A DNA stretch of 36,065 nt, from NCBI GenBank assembly GCA_000155715.1, contig DS990615.1, positions 3,068 through 39,132 on the forward strand. The letters are read 5' to 3'. A program made the translations under genes and the position numbers. Numbering within the stretch: position 1 is the first letter of the stretch; each line of letters begins with the position of its first letter. Positions 25,422 to 33,791 of the stretch are shown piece after piece. This DNA comes from a gamma proteobacterium HTCC5015. Its GTDB lineage: Bacteria; Pseudomonadota; Gammaproteobacteria; HTCC5015. The notes below the pieces were generated by a model. It was not told the origin of the DNA, did no database searches, and worked only from the letters and a program-made list of their open reading frames with translations.

Positions 25422-25451
25422 AGTATAGCCTCGCACAGCGCGGGCAATCAA
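25422..25451 (-). promoter_or_regulatory. Promoter of the trp operon
   Basis: On the minus strand, TTGATT (25446-25451), an 18-bp spacer and TATACT (25422-25427). The predicted start falls at or next to the trpL ATG. Confidence 0.6.
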
Positions 25452-25524
25452 TGATGTCTTGGTTGCGTGTGGGCATAAAAGGTTATGGAGGGCACAGAGG
25501 GTTTACTGCCGTAGATCGAACTTC

Positions 25525-25570
25525 GCCTACAAGGGCGTAGACGAGGGGCGCGAGCAGGAGCGGAAGCTTC
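25525..25570 (-). repeat. Short repeat family C, copy 1 (inverted)
   Basis: On the minus strand: GAAGCTTCCGCTCCTGCTCG, then CGCCCCT and CTACGCCCTTGTAGGCG. Relatives at 31381-31427 and 31661-31694 on the plus strand. Confidence 0.6.
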
Positions 25571-25580
25571 AGCAATACCC

Positions 25581-25664
25581 GTCATTCCCGCGCAGGCGGG
25601 AATCCAGCGTCTTTAGGTAAGTGGGGTAGTAACGCCACTGGGCTCCCGCCTGCGCGGGAGCGAC
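25581..25664 (+). repeat. Paired REP-like unit B, copy 2
   Basis: Left hairpin ATTCCCGCGCAGGCGGGAAT, right hairpin GGCTCCCGCCTGCGCGGGAG, same spacing as at 20689. Confidence 0.8.
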
Positions 25665-25752
25665 GGGGTGGTGATGGGAACGACGGTGGGAGGCCGACGC
25701 CCATATTGATAAAAACGCCGCCGCATAGAAAGCCCGAGGTGAATGCACTAAA

Positions 25753-26373
25753 ATGGCCGCACATTTATTCAGTGCGATGAAGTTCATGTCGGAAAAGAGC
25801 ACATCTCCAATTGTTTATTTAGCAGCGGGCCTTGTCATTGGCTTGTTCGTGGCGTTTTTGCTGTTTTTATCTCAGCAGCAGAGTGAGCCTGTGAGTTTGA
25901 AAGACAGTATTGCCAAAGCGGCCAAAGATGCTCGGGAAGTACGCGAGCAGGAGGAGAGCGACCCCACCGATTCATCGTTCGACTTTTACGAAATGCTACC
26001 CGAGCTAGAAGTGAGTGTGGGCGAGGAGGGCACGGTGACCGCCAAGCCCAAGCGTCCTGCACCGCCGGCGCAAGATACAGCTTCAGAGCCGAGTGAGTCC
26101 GTTCGCACGCAGTCGGCCCCCGCGCCCGTCTCCTCGGGCACGATTTATCTGCAAGTGGGTGCCTACTCCAAGTTTGAGAGTGCCGACCAACAAAAGGCAG
26201 GCCTTTTGTTGCAGAATTGGCCGACCAAGGTTCAGTCCGCCACCAAGGATGATGGGCGCAAGATTTACCGTGTATTTGTTGGCCCCTATAGCGAAGGTGC
26301 ATCGCTGGATAGCGCCGAGCGCCAACTGAAATCCATGGGTTTGAAGCCCTACCGACACCAAGTTTCTGGCTAG
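25753..26373 (+). CDS. SPOR domain membrane protein
   Basis: 206 residues with FtsN-like topology. A single membrane segment lies at about 19-39 (PIVYLAAGLVIGLFVAFLLFL), then an acidic/Pro-rich periplasmic linker, and a C-terminal SPOR domain at about 128-204 (YLQVGAYSKFESADQQ ... KIYRVFVGPYSEGASLDSAERQLKSMGLKPYR). SPOR domains bind denuded peptidoglycan glycans at the septum. The ATG at 25753 has GAGGTG 11 nt upstream; internal ATGs at 25777 and 25786 are alternatives. In Pseudomonas a similar gene follows argS; argS is not here. hrpA begins 8 nt downstream. Confidence 0.88.
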   Translation: MAAHLFSAMKFMSEKSTSPIVYLAAGLVIGLFVAFLLFLSQQQSEPVSLKDSIAKAAKDAREVREQEESDPTDSSFDFYEMLPELEVSVGEEGTVTAKPKRPAPPAQDTASEPSESVRTQSAPAPVSSGTIYLQVGAYSKFESADQQKAGLLLQNWPTKVQSATKDDGRKIYRVFVGPYSEGASLDSAERQLKSMGLKPYRHQVSG

Positions 26374-26381
26374 AGCCCGCC

Positions 26382-29300
26382 TTGAGCGAGCCGCCCATCC
26401 AAGCCGCTGCTTTAAAGGCCCGCATCGCCGAGGCGATGCGGGGAGATCAATTTCACCTGCACCGGCGGTTAAAGCGTTTAGACGCCGACAACGCAGAGGC
26501 TGTTAGCGCCCTGGCGAAAGACATCGACACCTCGGCGCAACGGCGCCAACAGCGGGCAGAGACATTACCGACGCCCGAGTACGACGCGCAGTTACCTATT
26601 GTGGCCGCTCGCGCAGACATTTTAAAAGCCATCGAAGAGCATCAAGTGGTTGTTCTGTGTGGCGAGACGGGGTCGGGCAAAACCACGCAGCTGCCTAAAC
26701 TGTGTTTGGAGCTGGGTCGCGGTGTTGCAGGCTACATTGGTCACACGCAACCTCGACGATTGGCCGCGCGCTCGGTCGCCGCGCGAATTGCCGAAGAGCT
26801 GAAAACGGAACTGGGGCAGGGCGTTGGGTTTAAGGTGCGCTTTGCCGACAAAGTCAGTGAGTTGAGCCACATCAAGCTCATGACCGATGGTATTTTGCTG
26901 GCGGAAACACAGGGCGATCGCTTCCTTGAGCGTTACGATACGTTGATTATCGATGAAGCCCATGAGCGCAGCCTGAACATTGATTTTTTACTGGGCTATA
27001 TCAAGCGCATATTGCCTCGCCGTCCCGATTTAAAGGTCATTATTACCTCGGCGACTATCGACCCCGAGCGCTTTTCCAAGCATTTTAATGATGCTCCCAT
27101 ACTCAACGTATCGGGGCGCACCTACCCCGTAGAGGTGGAATACCGCCCGCTGGTCGATCTCGACAGCGACGACGAGCGCGAGACCAGTTTGCGCCAAGGC
27201 GTAGCGGATTGTGTCGACGAGGCCATGCAGAACGGCCCCGGCGATATTCTCGTGTTTCTGCCAGGCGAGCGCGATATTCGCGATACACAGCGTTTTTTAG
27301 AAAAGCACTTCGCCAGCCGGCGCGGTCAGAGTGCAGACATACTGCCTCTCTACGGGCGCTTGAGTAATGCGGAACAGCAGCGCATTTTTAAAAGTTCGGG
27401 GCCGCGCCGCATCGTGTTGTCGACCAATGTTGCCGAAACGTCGGTCACCGTGCCGGGCATTGTCTTTGTGATCGATACGGGGCTGGCGCGGGTTTCCCGT
27501 TACTCCTATCGCTCCAAGGTGCAGCGCTTGCCGATTGAAGCGATTTCTCAGGCCTCGGCCAATCAGCGAAAAGGGCGCTGCGGCCGTGTGGCACCGGGTA
27601 TTTGCTATCGGTTGTACTCCGAGGACGACTTTAACGCGCGCCCCGAATTTACCGACCCCGAAATTTTGCGCACCAATCTCGCCGAAGTTATTTTGCAGAT
27701 GGAGTCTCTGCGATTAGGCGAAATTGAGCAGTTTCCCTTTATCGAGGCGCCCGATAGCCGCCTAATCAGCGATGGCTACAAACTGTTGTTTGAGCTGGGC
27801 GCCATGAGTCGTCAGGGTAAGCGGCACAAGCTAACCTCGCTGGGACAGAAAATGTCGCGCTTGCCGATCGATCCGCGTTTGGCTCGTATGTTAATGGCCT
27901 CGGATCGGGAAAACTGTTTGGAAGAGACCTTGACGTTGGTGGCCGCGTTAAGCATTCAAGACCCTCGCGAACGCCCCCACGATCACCGCCAAGCGGCGGA
28001 CGAGGCTCACCAGCAGTGGCGCGACGAGCGCTCAGATTTTATCGCATTGCTCAACCTGTGGCGGCACTTTAATGAGCGCAGTCGCGCGCTCAGTCAAAAC
28101 CAGCTGCGCAAATGGTGTCGCGAGAATTTCCTGTCTTGGGTGCGTATGCGCGAGTGGCGTGACACACGGCGACAGTTATCGGATTTTGCCAAGCAACTGA
28201 AGCTCAAGCGCAATTCAATCGAGCCCGTCTACGATGAATTGCACCGAGCACTCTTGAGCGGCCTGCTCGGCAATATTGGTTTAAAAGAAGACAAAAGCGA
28301 ATATCTCGGGCCGCGCAACCGCCGCTTCCATCTATTTCCCGGCTCAGGTGTGCGAAAAAAAGTGCAATGGGTGATGGCCGCTGAGATTTTTGAAACCTCT
28401 CGCGTGTTTGCTCACACGGTTGCTGAAATCAAACCGGAGTGGCTGGAGCAGTACGCTTCACACCTTCTCAAAAAGCGTCAGTTTGAGCCCCACTTTCACC
28501 GCAAGTCGGGACAGGTGATGGCCTATGAACAGGCCAGCCTCTACGGTTTGGTGATACGCGCGCGCAAGCGAGTCAACTATAGCCGCATCAACCCCGTCGA
28601 ATCTCGTCAGATTTTTGTGCGCGACGCCCTCGCCGATATGCAGCTGCAGAGCGAGGCGCCCTTTATGCGCCACAATCGCCAGCTGCTGGAGGATATCGCC
28701 GAGCTAGAGGCCAAGGGAAGACGTCGCGATTTACTGCTCGATGAGCAGCCGCGCATCGCTTTTTTTGAGCAGCGCGTGCCTCAGGATGTGGGTGATGCCG
28801 CCACCTTTGATCGCTGGCGCAAAAAGGTAGAGCGAGATGATCCCTACTATTTGTATCTCAGTGAGCGAGACTGCCTGCGACAGGCAGATCACGCCGTCCA
28901 CACTGCGCAGTTTCCCAGCGAGCTCCAATTTGACGAGTTGACGCTACCCTTGAGCTACCATTTTGAACCCGGTGCCGACAGTGATGGTATTACGCTGCAT
29001 ATTCCCTCCGCCGCGCTGAAGCAGGTCGATGCCGAGCGTTGTAGTTGGCTGGTGCCCGGCTGGCTAGAAGACAAAATTGCCGCCTTAATTAAAAGTTTAC
29101 CCAAGGCTCAGCGCACACGCTTTGTTCCCGTGCCCGATGTGGCCAGCGAAGCTCGTCGCGAATTGATGCGGCAAAACCCACAGTGTGGGGCTGGCGAGGT
29201 GCGCTCCTTGAGTCGGGCGCTGGCGGCTTGGTTAGGGCGCTATGCGGGCGTTGCGCTATCGCCAAACGATTTGGCCGAGGCGGAGTTAGAGCCTCATCTG

Positions 29301-30284
29301 CGCATGCGCTTTGAAGTGCGAAATGCCGATCAAAAACTGATTGGCCAAGGCCGCGACTTAAACGCTTTGCAAGCGTCTTTGGCAGAGCATGCGGAGGACA
29401 GTTTTTACGGTGGTGATTTTCACGACTTAGAGCGCGACGGCATTACCCGCTGGGACTTTGGCCGCCTGCCCGACGGAGTGGCTTTTGAACAAAATGGCGT
29501 TCAGCTCAAGGGGTATCCTGCACTGCTCGACATGGGGGACAGCGTCTCGATTCGCTTGCTGGATACCCGCGAGGACAGACAGCGCCAGCATAGAGATGGC
29601 TTGGCACGCCTCTTTCAGTTGCAGTTGCGCGACCAAATCAAATACCTCAAACGGCATATCCCCGACATCGACAAGCTGGCTCTGTGGTTTGCCCCCGTGG
29701 GCGGTAAAGACGAGTTGGTGGAAGATATTATCTACGCTGTGACCCAGCGCGTCTTTCTCGAACACGGTGAGCTGCCCAGTCACCCAGCGGATTTTGAAAG
29801 CGAAGTGGCGCGAGGAAAAAGTGAAATGGTCGAAGCCGCGGCAGCGCTCAGCCAGCAGTTAGTCGAAATTCTGGGGCAAGCTCACAGTGTTCGCCAAAAA
29901 ATCGGTGGCGAACTGCCTCTCAATTGGGTCGAAGCGGCACAGGACATCGACGATCAACTCGAGTGGTTAATTTACCCCGGGTTTCTCAGTGAAACCCCCA
30001 GTGACTGGTTGGCTCAGTATCCCCGCTATCTCGCCGCCATCCAGTTTCGCCTAGAAAAACTCGACCACGCGCCAGACAAGGATCGACTGCGACGCAGTGA
30101 AATTGAGCCCCTGTGGGCGCGCTTTCAGGGGCTGTGGGATGAACTCGAGGCCCCGCAGGCAGCCGAGGCGCGATGGCTTGTCGAGGAACTGCGCGTCGCC
30201 CGCTACGCTCAGCACCTAAAAACGCGTTTAAAAACCTCTCCGGAGCGCGTTGAAAAAGCGTTAAATGGTCTAGTGAAGGAGTAG
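26382..30284 (+). CDS. hrpA: ATP-dependent RNA helicase HrpA
   Basis: 1300 residues, the same length as E. coli HrpA. A DEAH-box helicase: Walker A GETGSGKT from residue 94, DEAH at 191-194, then SATID, STNVAETSVTVPGI and QRKGRCGR of the second RecA domain. The HA2/OB region follows, then the long HrpA-specific C-terminal part. HrpA acts on stalled ribosomes and affects mRNA processing in enterobacteria; cytoplasmic. Start taken as TTG 26382, 8 nt after the SPOR gene; no strong ribosome-binding site, and the next ATG would remove 18 residues. Confidence 0.96.
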   Translation: MSEPPIQAAALKARIAEAMRGDQFHLHRRLKRLDADNAEAVSALAKDIDTSAQRRQQRAETLPTPEYDAQLPIVAARADILKAIEEHQVVVLCGETGSGKTTQLPKLCLELGRGVAGYIGHTQPRRLAARSVAARIAEELKTELGQGVGFKVRFADKVSELSHIKLMTDGILLAETQGDRFLERYDTLIIDEAHERSLNIDFLLGYIKRILPRRPDLKVIITSATIDPERFSKHFNDAPILNVSGRTYPVEVEYRPLVDLDSDDERETSLRQGVADCVDEAMQNGPGDILVFLPGERDIRDTQRFLEKHFASRRGQSADILPLYGRLSNAEQQRIFKSSGPRRIVLSTNVAETSVTVPGIVFVIDTGLARVSRYSYRSKVQRLPIEAISQASANQRKGRCGRVAPGICYRLYSEDDFNARPEFTDPEILRTNLAEVILQMESLRLGEIEQFPFIEAPDSRLISDGYKLLFELGAMSRQGKRHKLTSLGQKMSRLPIDPRLARMLMASDRENCLEETLTLVAALSIQDPRERPHDHRQAADEAHQQWRDERSDFIALLNLWRHFNERSRALSQNQLRKWCRENFLSWVRMREWRDTRRQLSDFAKQLKLKRNSIEPVYDELHRALLSGLLGNIGLKEDKSEYLGPRNRRFHLFPGSGVRKKVQWVMAAEIFETSRVFAHTVAEIKPEWLEQYASHLLKKRQFEPHFHRKSGQVMAYEQASLYGLVIRARKRVNYSRINPVESRQIFVRDALADMQLQSEAPFMRHNRQLLEDIAELEAKGRRRDLLLDEQPRIAFFEQRVPQDVGDAATFDRWRKKVERDDPYYLYLSERDCLRQADHAVHTAQFPSELQFDELTLPLSYHFEPGADSDGITLHIPSAALKQVDAERCSWLVPGWLEDKIAALIKSLPKAQRTRFVPVPDVASEARRELMRQNPQCGAGEVRSLSRALAAWLGRYAGVALSPNDLAEAELEPHLRMRFEVRNADQKLIGQGRDLNALQASLAEHAEDSFYGGDFHDLERDGITRWDFGRLPDGVAFEQNGVQLKGYPALLDMGDSVSIRLLDTREDRQRQHRDGLARLFQLQLRDQIKYLKRHIPDIDKLALWFAPVGGKDELVEDIIYAVTQRVFLEHGELPSHPADFESEVARGKSEMVEAAAALSQQLVEILGQAHSVRQKIGGELPLNWVEAAQDIDDQLEWLIYPGFLSETPSDWLAQYPRYLAAIQFRLEKLDHAPDKDRLRRSEIEPLWARFQGLWDELEAPQAAEARWLVEELRVARYAQHLKTRLKTSPERVEKALNGLVKE

Positions 30285-30387
30285 CGATCCACTATTTTGA
30301 ACTACCACCCGTTATTGGGGGTTGTCCAATTGTAGAAAAGTGCTAAATTTGCGGATGCTAGCACTATAAAATTCCTAGGAGATTTTC

Positions 30388-31248
30388 ATGAACCACAAGA
30401 TATTTACGTTTTCACTGATAGCCGCTTCCGCTGTTTTGACGGCTTGCTCGGGCGCTGGTGGCGGAGCAGGTACGTCTGCTCCTGCTGAAATTACAGAACA
30501 GAATAAAGATCAAGTGATGGCACAAGCGGCTTCCTCCGTTCAACAAGCTAAAAGCATGCAGAGTCTTAGTGATAGCATTAATCCTAAGGCAACGGCCGCT
30601 TCAACTAAACGATCGCCGTTACAGGTTCAAAATTGTATTAATGGCGGCACGGCCGACGTTACGGAAACTTCAGCCGTATTTAATAACTGTGATGACTCGT
30701 TTGATGGTGTTCAATTATTGTTGGATGGCTCTGTGACCTTCAATGGCTCAGGTGCCACTTTTAATGAAATGACCTATGTTATTTCTGCCAATGTGAATGG
30801 CGGCAACTTTAATAGCTATTTAGTAATCAATGGCGGCTTTGATGCTTCCGTCTCGAGTGATGTTTTCCGTGTCACTTATAACGAGTTGACCATTGAAAGT
30901 GTTTTTGAAAGTGATCAGTATGGAAAATCTGTTAGCAGTTCATCTTTAGATGGCGAAATTTCTACTGCTGACACTGCAACAGGCACAGAAACAGAAATGG
31001 ATTTAGATGTTGCCTTCGAATTTGAGGGTGATACACATGGCGATGATGCAGTTCTAAATGGCGCGGTTGGCCTCAAAACTGAGTCGCCTCTTGTGCAGAG
31101 CTCTTCAGCCGTATCTTATGAGTCTGGCGTTCTTTTGATCGAAGGTAATGGTGGTATCCGTCTAGATTTTGGCGCTTGTGGTGGTAATGGACAAGTGGAA
31201 GTAACTGTCAATGGTGGTACGCCCGCTTGCGAATCTTCTTACTTCTAG
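30388..31248 (+). CDS. Orphan outer-surface lipoprotein of unknown function
   Basis: 286 residues, family not recognised. A lipoprotein signal with lipobox LTAC (Cys20) is followed by a Gly/Ala/Ser linker with Gly rather than Asp after Ser21, so outer-membrane sorting is likely. A helix-prone stretch (about 35-65) leads into a Ser/Thr/Gly/Asn-rich, probably beta-strand body resembling repeated strands (VSGSVTFNG-like, YLVINGGFD, LLIEGNGGIRLDFG). Four further cysteines (QNC, NNC, GAC, PAC) may form disulfides. By eye it is more AT-rich than its neighbours (many GAT, AAT, TTT codons), suggesting transfer or fast evolution. GGAGA precedes the ATG; a strong terminator follows. Stands alone. Confidence 0.8.
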   Translation: MNHKIFTFSLIAASAVLTACSGAGGGAGTSAPAEITEQNKDQVMAQAASSVQQAKSMQSLSDSINPKATAASTKRSPLQVQNCINGGTADVTETSAVFNNCDDSFDGVQLLLDGSVTFNGSGATFNEMTYVISANVNGGNFNSYLVINGGFDASVSSDVFRVTYNELTIESVFESDQYGKSVSSSSLDGEISTADTATGTETEMDLDVAFEFEGDTHGDDAVLNGAVGLKTESPLVQSSSAVSYESGVLLIEGNGGIRLDFGACGGNGQVEVTVNGGTPACESSYF

Positions 31249-31272
31249 AAAGCTTAATTGTCCACCATAAAG

Positions 31273-31298
31273 AAACCCGGCTTCGGCCGGGTTTTTTT
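31273..31298 (+). terminator. Intrinsic terminator of the lipoprotein gene
   Basis: ACCCGGC-TTCG-GCCGGGT stem with an extra-stable TTCG tetraloop, then a run of T. Confidence 0.95.
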
Positions 31299-31380
31299 AT
31301 GGTGATTGGGGGTGCTTTATTCAATTTCATTTTTTTGGGTGAGCCCTAATCGCTAAACATTCTCGCTACTGCGAGTACGG

Positions 31381-31427
31381 CGAAGCTTTTGCTGCTACTC
31401 GCGCCCCTTATCGACATTCCTGTAGGC
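31381..31427 (+). repeat. Short repeat family C, copy 2
   Basis: CGAAGCTT, then CTACTCGCGCCCCTTATCGA and CATTCCTGTAGGC; matches the minus-strand copy at 25525-25570. Confidence 0.55.
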
Positions 31428-31490
31428 CTCGGGCCGAAAGTGCGCCCTCCTCGCAATGACGAGTTTTAAGCCTCGCCTATTTTAAAAAAA

Positions 31491-31574
31491 GTCATTCCCG
31501 CGCATGCGGGAATCCAGCTTCTTTGAGTGAGCGGGATCGTAAAGCCATTGGGCTCCCGCCTGCGCGGGAGCGAC
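31491..31574 (+). repeat. Paired REP-like unit B, copy 3
   Basis: Left hairpin ATTCCCGCGCATGCGGGAAT (loop changed, stem kept), right hairpin GGCTCCCGCCTGCGCGGGAG. Confidence 0.8.
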
Positions 31575-31603
31575 GACGGGGGCGCAATAACAAGCGCCAT
31601 GCC

Positions 31604-31635
31604 TCGTCATTGCAAACTTGATTTGGAATCTCCAG
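31604..31635 (+). repeat. Short repeat family D, copy 3
   Basis: CGTCATTGCAAACTTGATTT followed by GGAATCTCCAGA. Confidence 0.6.
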
Positions 31636-31660
31636 ACCGGAGCCTTGGTAGGCAGATCCT

Positions 31661-31694
31661 GAAGCTTCCGCTCCTTATCTACATCCCTGTAGGC
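31661..31694 (+). repeat. Short repeat family C, copy 3 (shortened)
   Basis: GAAGCTTCCGCTCC then TTATCTACATCCCTGTAGGC; the middle CTCGCGCCCC part is missing. Confidence 0.55.
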
Positions 31695-31827
31695 AAATCA
31701 AGTTCAGGATGGCGGCAGTTAAAGGTGGTCTACATTTTGTTAATCGTACCCTGTGAATTGGAGCGGACATGGGAGAATGCGAGCGTTATTTTCGATGTTA
31801 AACTGTGGGCTTAATAAAGGAGTTGCT

Positions 31828-32700
31828 ATGCCCGCTGAGTTTATCCAAGACCATATCGCGGTTGTTTACGATTTCGACGGCACGCTGACGCCGCGCCCGA
31901 TGCAGGACTATGCGATCTTGCCCAAACTGGGCATCAATGCTGAAGATTTTTGGCGCGAGGTGGGAGAAGAGGTTAACCGCACTGGCGCCGAGAATATGCT
32001 GGTGTATATGCGTCTGCTGCTCGAAAAAGCGGAACAGGCCAAAGTCGATATCCGCCGCAGCGACTACGCCGATTTGGCAAAAAATATTGAATACTTTAAA
32101 GGTGTCGAGCAGTGGTTTGATTTACTCAATCAATACGTTGAACAGCGCAGTCCAGGTGTTGATTTGCGTCACTATATTGTGTCGGCCGGTATGCGAGAGA
32201 TTCTCGATGGCATCTCGATCAAAGATAAGTTTAAAAACATCTATGCGTCCGAATACTACTTTGACTACCGTGGCATTGCGACCTTCCCCAAGGTGGTGAT
32301 TACCGATACCAGCAAAACCCAGTATTTATTCCGCATCAACAAGGGTATTGAAAACTTAAGCGAGTCTATCAACGGCCACATGCCCGAGGTGGAGCGCCCC
32401 GTGCCGTTCCGTAACATTATTTACATTGGCGATGGTTTGACGGATGTGCCGAGTATGGCGCTGACCAAAAAGGAGGGCGGTCACACACTGGCGGTTTATA
32501 ACGGTGAAAAACAGCGTCAGCGTGAAGTGTGCCGAGATTTATTGCGTGCGGGGCGAGCGGATTTTATTGCCGAGGCAGATTATCGTGAGGGAAGTGAGTT
32601 GCACCGTCGCACCCAGCTACTCCTGAACAACATTATTAGCAGTATTGAATACGAGCGCGAGTTATTTAACTGCAAAGAGCAGTATTCGGTAGATTCCTAA
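31828..32700 (+). CDS. HAD-superfamily hydrolase
   Basis: 290 residues from ATG 31828, with AAAGGAG at 31816-31822; the open frame begins 25 codons earlier but lacks a ribosome-binding site. HAD motif I is YDFDGTLTP (nucleophile Asp15, acid/base Asp17), motif II VSAGM, motif III a Lys in the FPKVVITD region, motif IV GDGLTD (about 201-206). A phosphatase resembling the phosphoserine phosphatase-like branch with a helical cap; the substrate is unknown. Followed after 5 nt by a convergent 61-codon gene. Confidence 0.85.
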   Translation: MPAEFIQDHIAVVYDFDGTLTPRPMQDYAILPKLGINAEDFWREVGEEVNRTGAENMLVYMRLLLEKAEQAKVDIRRSDYADLAKNIEYFKGVEQWFDLLNQYVEQRSPGVDLRHYIVSAGMREILDGISIKDKFKNIYASEYYFDYRGIATFPKVVITDTSKTQYLFRINKGIENLSESINGHMPEVERPVPFRNIIYIGDGLTDVPSMALTKKEGGHTLAVYNGEKQRQREVCRDLLRAGRADFIAEADYREGSELHRRTQLLLNNIISSIEYERELFNCKEQYSVDS

Positions 32701-32705
32701 ATTAT

Positions 32706-32891
32706 TTAAGCGTGTTTTTTGAGCGCGTGGCGAATGGTGTTTTCTGCACACAGTCGTTCGTACAAGCGGTCAATCATTTTGGGCGTGATCTCACGCTCTT
32801 GACCGTGCTCGTCGACAATCGCCGCATAGCGAAAATCGTATTCCGTGTGATCAGCGATGTAACTTAAATCCCGTTTGGTTTCGAGTTGCAT
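32706..32891 (-). CDS. Small 61-residue protein of unknown function
   Basis: MQLETKRDLSYIADHTEYDF... to a basic RHALKKHA tail; mixed charged, no membrane segment. I do not recognise the family. It is likely real: a strong GGAGG lies 6 nt before ATG 32891, codon use resembles neighbours, and it fills the gap between two well-defined genes. It may share a transcript with the FFLEELY gene upstream on the same strand (87 nt gap). Confidence 0.7.
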   Translation of the reverse strand: MQLETKRDLSYIADHTEYDFRYAAIVDEHGQEREITPKMIDRLYERLCAENTIRHALKKHA

Positions 32892-32978
32892 GGGAGCCTC
32901 CAGTTGTCGTTGTTGTTATACCCTGCCCATTTCTTGTGACATTGGAGTAGCAGCCACATTAACACTTGATGACAGTGT

Positions 32979-33707
32979 TTAGAACGCGCTAAAAGGGTCT
33001 GGTTGTCCTGCGTAAATGGCGTCGAGAATGTTCATCTCGCGCTCTCTAATGGTTCGAATGAATTCTTTAGCGCCCTTCATGGCCATGAAGGCGTGATAGC
33101 CGCGTTTGAGAAAGTCGTGAAGATCGCCCAGGCCCAGTGCGTGGGCGGGTTTGTTGCTCAGCTTTAGCACGCCGCCTAGGTAGTTTTTGCCTGCTAATTT
33201 ATCGAGTTCTTCACCGACTTTGAGCACCAGTTCGATTTGTTGCTTGCGCGCTTCGTAATTGTCGCAGCGGCGGTAGGCCTCGGCGTAGAGTTCGGGGGTA
33301 ATATCGTCAATAGCGTTCATGGCCTTAAGCTGTTTGGCCTGAGCCTCATCCAATTCCATGGTTAATGCATTGAGCTCCATGATGAAGGTCAGAATGTAAA
33401 ACAGTCGGTTGGGCATGATGCGCTCGACCACGGGGTAGACCTTTTTGACGTCGCTGTCGCGGCGGCTGTAGTCCTTGGGGCCGTACATATCGTGCTTAAA
33501 ATAGTCGATCGCCAGCTCATAGCGCGCCTGCTGAGCGAGATCGCTGTAGGTTTCGCCAATGCGCTGTGATTGAAATGCCGCGGTTTTACTCACGGCCGCT
33601 TTCAACTCGGGGCTATCTCGGCGCATGATGTGATGCTGTAGGCAGCGATTGAGGTTTTGGTAGACGCTGTCTTTGTAGGCTTGGCGCTTGTCTTGGCGTG
33701 AACTCAT
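32979..33707 (-). CDS. FFLEELY-motif family protein
   Basis: 242 residues, mostly helical and soluble. The block ELAIDYFKHDMYGPKDYSRRDSDVKKVYPVVERIMP corresponds to the characteristic FFLEELYGPxDFxxRD...YP segment that names this family in Xanthomonas/Pseudomonas-type genomes, here varied to YFKHDMYGPKDYSRRD. Function unknown. The RRD and later GDLHDFLKRGYHAFMAMKGAKEFI are also conserved-looking. No strong ribosome-binding site precedes ATG 33707. Confidence 0.75.
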   Translation of the reverse strand: MSSRQDKRQAYKDSVYQNLNRCLQHHIMRRDSPELKAAVSKTAAFQSQRIGETYSDLAQQARYELAIDYFKHDMYGPKDYSRRDSDVKKVYPVVERIMPNRLFYILTFIMELNALTMELDEAQAKQLKAMNAIDDITPELYAEAYRRCDNYEARKQQIELVLKVGEELDKLAGKNYLGGVLKLSNKPAHALGLGDLHDFLKRGYHAFMAMKGAKEFIRTIREREMNILDAIYAGQPDPFSAF

Positions 33708-33791
33708 GTGATGGCAGTCGTTGTATTTATGGTCTCTGCACTATGCCCGAGTGGCGCTTGATTTCAAGCGACTGAAGTCATATCTCGTCGC

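Larger units (their letters stand above)
25452..25752. other. Repeat-containing intergenic region before the SPOR gene
   Basis: No gene seen. It holds repeat C (25525-25570, minus), a full REP-like unit B (25581-25664) and a CCGACGCCCAT motif near 25693 shared with 7616. GAGGTG at 25736-25741 may serve the SPOR gene. Confidence 0.6.
31299..31815. other. Repeat mosaic between the lipoprotein and HAD genes
   Basis: Over 500 bp without a convincing gene. It carries two copies of repeat C (31381-31427, 31661-31694), one full REP-like unit B (31491-31574) and one repeat D (31604-31635), plus a TCGCAATGACGAG fragment. Open frames crossing it translate the repeats. Confidence 0.7.

Noticed and set aside
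20689-31574. Could the repeats be a CRISPR array?
   Set aside because: Copies are kilobases apart, not regularly spaced, are palindromic, and there are no cas genes.
31527-31814. 95-codon frame upstream of the HAD gene
   Set aside because: Composed mainly of REP-like and other repeats, without a ribosome-binding site.
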